Source: a virus. Taken from it: a stretch of DNA of 64,000 bases. Under the pieces are notes generated by a model. It made no database searches. It was not told the origin of the DNA and saw only the letters and a list, made by a program, of their open reading frames with translations. Location of the stretch: the IMG/VR virus record IMGVR_UViG_3300044213_000051, positions 1-64,000 of that record; one strand, written 5' to 3'. Within the stretch, counting starts at the first letter, position 1. Each line of letters opens with the position of its first letter. A program made the translations under genes and the position numbers. Below, one piece after another: positions 59,788-64,000 of the stretch.

Positions 59788-60819
59788 TTAAACCAGTGTA
59801 ATCATTAACTCAGCAAAAGTTAATTGTGGTCCACAGTTTAATTTAAATTTGATAAAATCACCAGCTGAAAGTTTGTTGTCAACGATAACGTCTTCGTATC
59901 CAGCAAATCTTGAGGGAAGATTATTTAGACCAAGATATGTGAAATCTGGAGCTACTTGACCAGTTCGTACCCCAGAAGTTAATCGAGTTTTAGATGGTGT
60001 TCCATTTACACAATTTATATCGAATGTTACTGGTAAAGTTTTATCTGGTATTCCACTCTGATATACAACTCTAAACTTATATTCAGGATTGGTCGGTAAA
60101 GAAATTGCAAATTGTCCGCCAGCAAATTTTTGTGGATCTACCCCAGGCATAACGAATGTTGATGGAACCATACTTAAAGGGACTTCAGTGGTAACAACAT
60201 TATTATTAGCGTCAAGAATTTGGAAAATGATATTTACTATATAGTTCATAGCGATATCTTTAATTCTGTCTTTGGTAGACATTTCAACTGGTGCTGGTGT
60301 AGTAGCAGAGTCTATTACTGTTGCGTGTGGTGATCCATCTTCAATAACATGGAATGTTAAAACACTAGCAGAAAAATCAGTTACTGTTCCATAAAATGAT
60401 TCAATTTGAAAACATGGAAACAATTTTTCGCTTTGTCTTGCTTGAATGTCACTCCAAATAGTATGATGAGATGTACTAGAATTTATTAGTGTTTGAGTAT
60501 ACGATAGAACATTAAATGGGTCGTTGATCGTTTCAGTTTCAGCGTCAAACTCAACGATCCAAGCCATATTGTCTGTATACTGAACAAAATCTGCTGGAGT
60601 GAACGCTCTTGTAGCTACAGTTGTATATGTAATTGGAGCGTCTACAGCAGAATTTAAGTCTGGTTTAACTAGTTTATCAACAGTAAGGTTGATTGTTTTA
60701 GTACTATCAACATATCCCATTGTTACTCTATAGTTAGAATTAACCGCAAGAACACCCTGTGGGTATGATGTTTGACTAGGATCAAATCCTACGATTGGTG
60801 TTTTATAGATTTTATACAT
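59788..60819 (-). CDS. Unknown late protein, probably structural (343 aa)
   Basis: Beta-rich and Thr/Val-rich sequence without a recognisable motif. The N-terminus YKIYKTPIVGFDPSQTSYPQGVLAVNSNYRVTMGY and C-terminus SAGDFIKFKLNCGPQLTFAELMITL look like virion surface or fibre-associated domains. It lies 13 bases after the Cys-rich gene, so the two are co-transcribed and may assemble together. No enzyme motif seen. Confidence 0.65.
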   Translation of the reverse strand: MYKIYKTPIVGFDPSQTSYPQGVLAVNSNYRVTMGYVDSTKTINLTVDKLVKPDLNSAVDAPITYTTVATRAFTPADFVQYTDNMAWIVEFDAETETINDPFNVLSYTQTLINSSTSHHTIWSDIQARQSEKLFPCFQIESFYGTVTDFSASVLTFHVIEDGSPHATVIDSATTPAPVEMSTKDRIKDIAMNYIVNIIFQILDANNNVVTTEVPLSMVPSTFVMPGVDPQKFAGGQFAISLPTNPEYKFRVVYQSGIPDKTLPVTFDINCVNGTPSKTRLTSGVRTGQVAPDFTYLGLNNLPSRFAGYEDVIVDNKLSAGDFIKFKLNCGPQLTFAELMITLV

Positions 60820-60832
60820 TTATATTCCCTAA

Positions 60833-61204
60833 TTAGCAGTTACAGTTGCATGCGCAGTTACAGTTGCAATTACAGTTGCAATTACAGTTTACGCGATAGT
60901 AACGGAACATACCAAGAGACTGTTCTTGAGAATCGTGACGCATACCAGCACCATTATATGCACCATTGGCGAAGATGTTAATACGCCAGTCTGTAGTATA
61001 TATGTTTAAGGGGATTGGTCCTGGATTACAGTTACCACAGTTACAGTTACAAGCTGTGTTACATGCGTTACATGCGCAGTTCCAGTTACAGTTACCGTTA
61101 GAATCATTCACATAACGTGCGCCAACGTCACCCTGCCATCCCCAGAAAATACCGTTAAGGTCGGTACCACCCGAATTTCTAAATCCAACCGCTGCTACTG
61201 GCAT
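60833..61204 (-). CDS. Cys-Asn repeat protein with 17 cysteines (123 aa)
   Basis: Two Cys clusters are visible: residues 39-59 (eight Cys in C-N/A-rich sequence) and 107-123, where nine Cys alternate strictly with Asn or Ala and Cys is the last residue. Between them lies a normal, Gly/Asn/aromatic domain (residues 62-104, PIPLNIYTTDWRINIFANG...GMFRYYR), and the N-terminal 35 residues look like a fibre-associated domain. It lies 1 base after an S74 fibre gene. Possible roles: metal- or Fe-S-binding tail, disulfide-linked virion protein, or substrate of the radical SAM/SPASM enzyme (inference). Confidence 0.85.
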   Translation of the reverse strand: MPVAAVGFRNSGGTDLNGIFWGWQGDVGARYVNDSNGNCNWNCACNACNTACNCNCGNCNPGPIPLNIYTTDWRINIFANGAYNGAGMRHDSQEQSLGMFRYYRVNCNCNCNCNCNCACNCNC

Positions 61205-61205
61205 A

Positions 61206-62396
61206 TTATTTCTCCAAGTTTTCTAATCGAGTATTTAACTCTTTAATAGTTTCGTTTTGTTCTTTAATTGCTTCAATCAGTAAACCAACGATGTTAGCAT
61301 AGGCAACAGATTTGAATCCCTCGGAGTCTTCTCCGACTAAGAAAGGCATAACTCTTTCTACTTCCTGGGCGATTAAACCGATTTCTGGTTTACCTTGTTT
61401 CAGATAGGAAACGCCACGCAATTGTAAAACAGTGTCTACGGCATTATTTAGCGTTTGTACGTTCTCTTTTAATCGTTGGTCAGAAGAAATCTGGAATCCG
61501 CCAGCATAAACAGTTCCACCAACACTTTCGTTACCATTAACAGTATTGCTTCCTGTAAAGGTGTTATTAGCGTTTAGACGTGGAATATTAGAACCAACGT
61601 TAATTGTTGGATTACCAGCAACACCATCTGGATTGCTAATAGTAATATCTGATCCAGCAGCCAAAGTTCTTGGAACGATTGTGTTAGTTGCTGTTCTGGC
61701 AACCAAGCCAGTTGTAGATAAGTTAGCGTAAGCTGTTAACTCTGCGCTGAATGGTTGAACGTCTGTACCAACACGAGTACCTAAAACTGCCTGAGCACCA
61801 GAAGTCGATGTTGTGGCAATAAGAGATCTGGCATAAGAAGTTAGCGATGCTGTTGTTAGGGTATTAGCACCATTAAAATAAACAACCTGATCAGCTGCAC
61901 CAGAAATCCCTGATAATGAGTCTAGTTTTGTGTTCCACGCTTGGACGTTTGTTCCGATAATCAATCCAAGATTGGCACGAGCATTTGACGCATTAGTTGC
62001 GCCAGTACCACCAACGGATACAGGAATAGAACCACCGCTAATTGAAATTGAACCAACCGACAAAGAACCAGTAAATGTAGCATTTACACCAGTAATGTTA
62101 TTTGTTGAGGTTAAATTGTAGAATGTAGAGCTACCTGTAGAATCGCGAGTAACTACAGAACTGTAATTTGGACCAGTTGGTAATGATGGATTGGATTGCA
62201 ATCCTTGTAACAAATCAGCGTCTAAACCAGATCCAACACCATCAACAGTCTCCAATTGCGTAATAATGTTATGCGCATTAAAGTCTGTGATTAATACTCT
62301 TGTCTGAATATCTGCGTTTAGGTTTGTGAAGTTGGCATCAACTTCATTATTTGTTAGGGGTGAACCCTTAGATTGTCTTAAAACGAGTGTCGCCAT
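61206..62396 (-). CDS. Tail fibre protein with S74 chaperone domain (396 aa)
   Basis: Starts ATLVLRQSKGSPLTNNEVDANFTNLNADIQTR, a common fibre N-terminus. The middle is Ser/Thr-rich repeats. From about residue 310 (SSDQRLKENVQTLNNAVDTVLQLRGVSYL) to KPEIGLIAQEVERVMPFLV is a peptidase S74 domain with Ser-Asp at the cleavage site, then a coiled coil (EAIKEQNETIKELNTRLENLE). Distinct from the giant fibre, so the phage carries at least two self-cleaving fibres. Confidence 0.9.
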   Translation of the reverse strand: MATLVLRQSKGSPLTNNEVDANFTNLNADIQTRVLITDFNAHNIITQLETVDGVGSGLDADLLQGLQSNPSLPTGPNYSSVVTRDSTGSSTFYNLTSTNNITGVNATFTGSLSVGSISISGGSIPVSVGGTGATNASNARANLGLIIGTNVQAWNTKLDSLSGISGAADQVVYFNGANTLTTASLTSYARSLIATTSTSGAQAVLGTRVGTDVQPFSAELTAYANLSTTGLVARTATNTIVPRTLAAGSDITISNPDGVAGNPTINVGSNIPRLNANNTFTGSNTVNGNESVGGTVYAGGFQISSDQRLKENVQTLNNAVDTVLQLRGVSYLKQGKPEIGLIAQEVERVMPFLVGEDSEGFKSVAYANIVGLLIEAIKEQNETIKELNTRLENLEK

Positions 62397-62410
62397 TGTT
62401 TTCCCTTAGT

Positions 62411-62653
62411 TCAGCGATCTTTAATTAACAGCAAAAGCATCTGTTTAATCTCAGAAATATCTGCCTTTATATTATTTATTTGTTCTGTATGTTGAGAAAG
62501 AACCTCTGATTCGCGTAAACGCTTCTCGTGTTCTTCTTTCATTTTTAGATAATTTTCATACTCGGTCTTGTTAGTATTTAGGATTGCTCCTGTACTTGTA
62601 TCTCTAACAAGACCCGTATGACCCTCAACCTTCAAAAATTTAACATTATGCAC
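62411..62653 (-). CDS. Short coiled-coil protein (80 aa)
   Basis: N-terminal HNVKFLKVEGHTGLVRDTSTGAILNTNKTEYENYL is a small conserved phage domain and the rest a charged coiled coil (KEEHEKRLRESEVLSQHTEQINNIKADISEIKQ). Start is GTG at 62653, overlapping the upstream stop by 8 bases. Such proteins are common beside structural genes of cyanophages; probably an assembly or connector protein. Confidence 0.7.
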   Translation of the reverse strand: MHNVKFLKVEGHTGLVRDTSTGAILNTNKTEYENYLKMKEEHEKRLRESEVLSQHTEQINNIKADISEIKQMLLLLIKDR

Positions 62654-64000
62654 AAGAAATTACTCTAAAATCTTTTAGTTTAGGAACCGCACAAGTATTT
62701 GTGGATTGTAGAACAATCTTAACAACAATTGTGTCATATGGTGCAGTATTTTGAGCTGTGTATGTAACATCCGTAAACGATGGGTCGCCGAACTGAACAT
62801 TAGGTAATGTGCCAGCGTCTGGAGTCAACAATGTGTATGGAGTTGTAGCCAATTGACTGCTATCACCTAAACAAGTCTTATAGTAAACCAATACGTTAGC
62901 CTGTGTAGGAATGTTCGCACCGAACATAACACGAGTATAAGTCGATTGTGCCGCCAACTTAATAGGAGTTGTTACATATTTGCTTATTGTAGAACTTCCA
63001 GTTGGAGCAATCTCATCAACGAACAACTGTTTGTAAGAAACTGTTGTTCCAGTTGCACCAGCTTCGCTAGTGAAAGTTCCGCTAACAGTTAAAGTACCTG
63101 TTCCGCTAGAACCAGAAGCAAAGTTTCCAGGATTTGTGTCACTGTAACCAGTAACTAGAACAGTCTGACTATTGCTTGACGTTGTAGCACCACTGATAAC
63201 AACATAACTACCAACAGGAATAGTTGCTAAAGCAGCACGAACTGCGTAGTTAGTAGAAGTTATTGTGTTACCAGAGAAACTAAATGCTCCAGTTGCGCCA
63301 GTAAACACAGGAAGAATATCAAGAACAGCAAGGTCAGTTGTTGCTGGATTTGGTACGTTTACGCTATTAGAAATAGCAATCATACTTGTTCTAGTTGTAT
63401 CAATAACAGGAGATACTGCGTCATTTGATGTAGTCAATTGAGCAGAGAATGTTAATGATTTGGCACCAGACAAATATGTTGTTTCATTAATCTTAGAAGC
63501 AATAATTCTTGGAGCAGTAAAGTTATTGTTATTGTAAGTCAAACAAGGGCTAAAGTTAGAATCAACAACATATGGAGTTTCACTACCACTAATTGATTGA
63601 CCAGAAGTAGTCTTAACTGAGAACGTACTTGTTGTCAATGGGAATGTCTGCATTTGAACTGTTGGATTGATAACATCAAACTTGATGTTCTTAGATGCAC
63701 GATATCCATTGCCACCAACATAACCAGCAATCGTTGCGTTAGTTGTTGATGTAATAGTATAGCTATCTTTCAACACGTTACTAATTGAATGAGTTCCTAG
63801 AATCTGAGAAGCAGGAATTCCGTTTAGAGGATTGATGAAATTACCTAAAGTATATGATGATAATGCTTCAGTTGCATTTGCTGTTAGTGTTAAAGTAGTG
63901 TTATTAGCAATAGCAGCAACCTGACCGATTAAAGTCATATTGTTGTCGTATAAACAAGAACCAACAACTAATTGGGTAGTGAAAGAAGTTCCAGTTCCAG
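62646..64000 (-). CDS. Large structural protein, 5' end outside window
   Basis: The frame is open to the right edge: upstream of the ATG at 63938 the codons continue without stop (reading GTSFTTQLVVGSCLYDNN), so that ATG is an internal residue and 451 codons at least are coding. The protein is Thr/Ser/Asn-rich with LTLTANATEALSSYTLGNF, SSGTGTLTVSGTFTSEAGATGTTV and a final domain ending NTCAVPKLKDFRVISCA. It resembles large virion/baseplate structural proteins of marine T4-like phages; exact role not known. Confidence 0.8.
   Translation of the reverse strand, partial: GTGTSFTTQLVVGSCLYDNNMTLIGQVAAIANNTTLTLTANATEALSSYTLGNFINPLNGIPASQILGTHSISNVLKDSYTITSTTNATIAGYVGGNGYRASKNIKFDVINPTVQMQTFPLTTSTFSVKTTSGQSISGSETPYVVDSNFSPCLTYNNNNFTAPRIIASKINETTYLSGAKSLTFSAQLTTSNDAVSPVIDTTRTSMIAISNSVNVPNPATTDLAVLDILPVFTGATGAFSFSGNTITSTNYAVRAALATIPVGSYVVISGATTSSNSQTVLVTGYSDTNPGNFASGSSGTGTLTVSGTFTSEAGATGTTVSYKQLFVDEIAPTGSSTISKYVTTPIKLAAQSTYTRVMFGANIPTQANVLVYYKTCLGDSSQLATTPYTLLTPDAGTLPNVQFGDPSFTDVTYTAQNTAPYDTIVVKIVLQSTNTCAVPKLKDFRVISCA

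Noticed and set aside
1-64000. tRNA genes, integrase, attachment sites or insertion sequences
   Set aside because: Gaps between genes are short (all under 200 bases) and none shows a cloverleaf, transposase motif or flanking inverted repeats.

Overview
The window is the core of a T4-superfamily myophage genome (class Caudoviricetes). The evidence is a complete T4-type replication and recombination set (gp43, gp45, gp44, gp62, RegA, gp41, UvsX, UvsY, UvsW, gp46, gp47, DNA ligase, DexA), the T4 late sigma factor gp55, and a T4-ordered head/neck/tail block (gp23-22-21-67-20-19-18-17-15-14-13). Base composition is AT-rich. CobS/CobT-like genes, a small heat-shock protein, several 2-oxoglutarate oxygenases and DctP-like and radical-SAM genes recall marine and freshwater relatives of the cyanophages and pelagiphages rather than coliphage T4. 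No photosynthesis gene, tRNA, integrase or CRISPR array is seen. The host is probably a Gram-negative aquatic bacterium; this is inferred from the phage type and the consensus sigma70 promoters. All genes but one lie on the minus strand, so transcription runs from high to low coordinates.

Replication half (1-30.6 kb). Eight promoters have an exact TTGACA -35 box and exactly 17 bp to a -10 box. They divide the region into units: thioredoxin-uvsX-gp40-like-gp41-JBP-like dioxygenase (truncated at the left edge); small genes-ligase-small genes-oxygenase-dexA-gp43-Asp/Asn hydroxylase; gp45-nuclease-like-gp44-gp62-regA-Hsp20-GNAT-LSm-like; a 144-residue unknown; cobS; cobT; gp55-AAA ATPase-gp47-gp46; uvsY-uvsW-LSm-like. 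Rho-independent terminators with CCCTAC/GTAGGG or CCCCAC stems close several of them.

Morphogenesis half (30.6-55.1 kb). A second gp19-like protein, the capsid, core, protease, portal, tube, sheath, terminase and neck genes are followed by a PKHD-type oxygenase and a large fibre cluster (1364, 376, 424 and 897 residues) with collagen-like stretches and a peptidase S74 chaperone domain. Late promoters resemble GATAAATA or CTAAATA, matching the gp55 system.

Accessory late block (55.2-64 kb). This is the most unusual part. It holds a lone plus-strand gene of unknown function, an asparagine-synthase-like PP-loop ATPase, a DctP/TRAP-type solute-binding protein with no signal peptide, a 108-residue unknown, a radical SAM/SPASM maturase, a 343-residue unknown, and a 123-residue protein with 17 cysteines that ends in an uninterrupted alternating Cys-X tail. 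A second S74 fibre, a short coiled-coil protein and a structural gene running off the right edge follow. The Cys-rich protein with a SPASM maturase about 1.1 kb away is the best candidate here for an undescribed system, a post-translationally modified virion component. Other leads are a TET/JBP-family base oxygenase at the left edge and a strongly structured leader RNA ahead of the Hsp20 gene.
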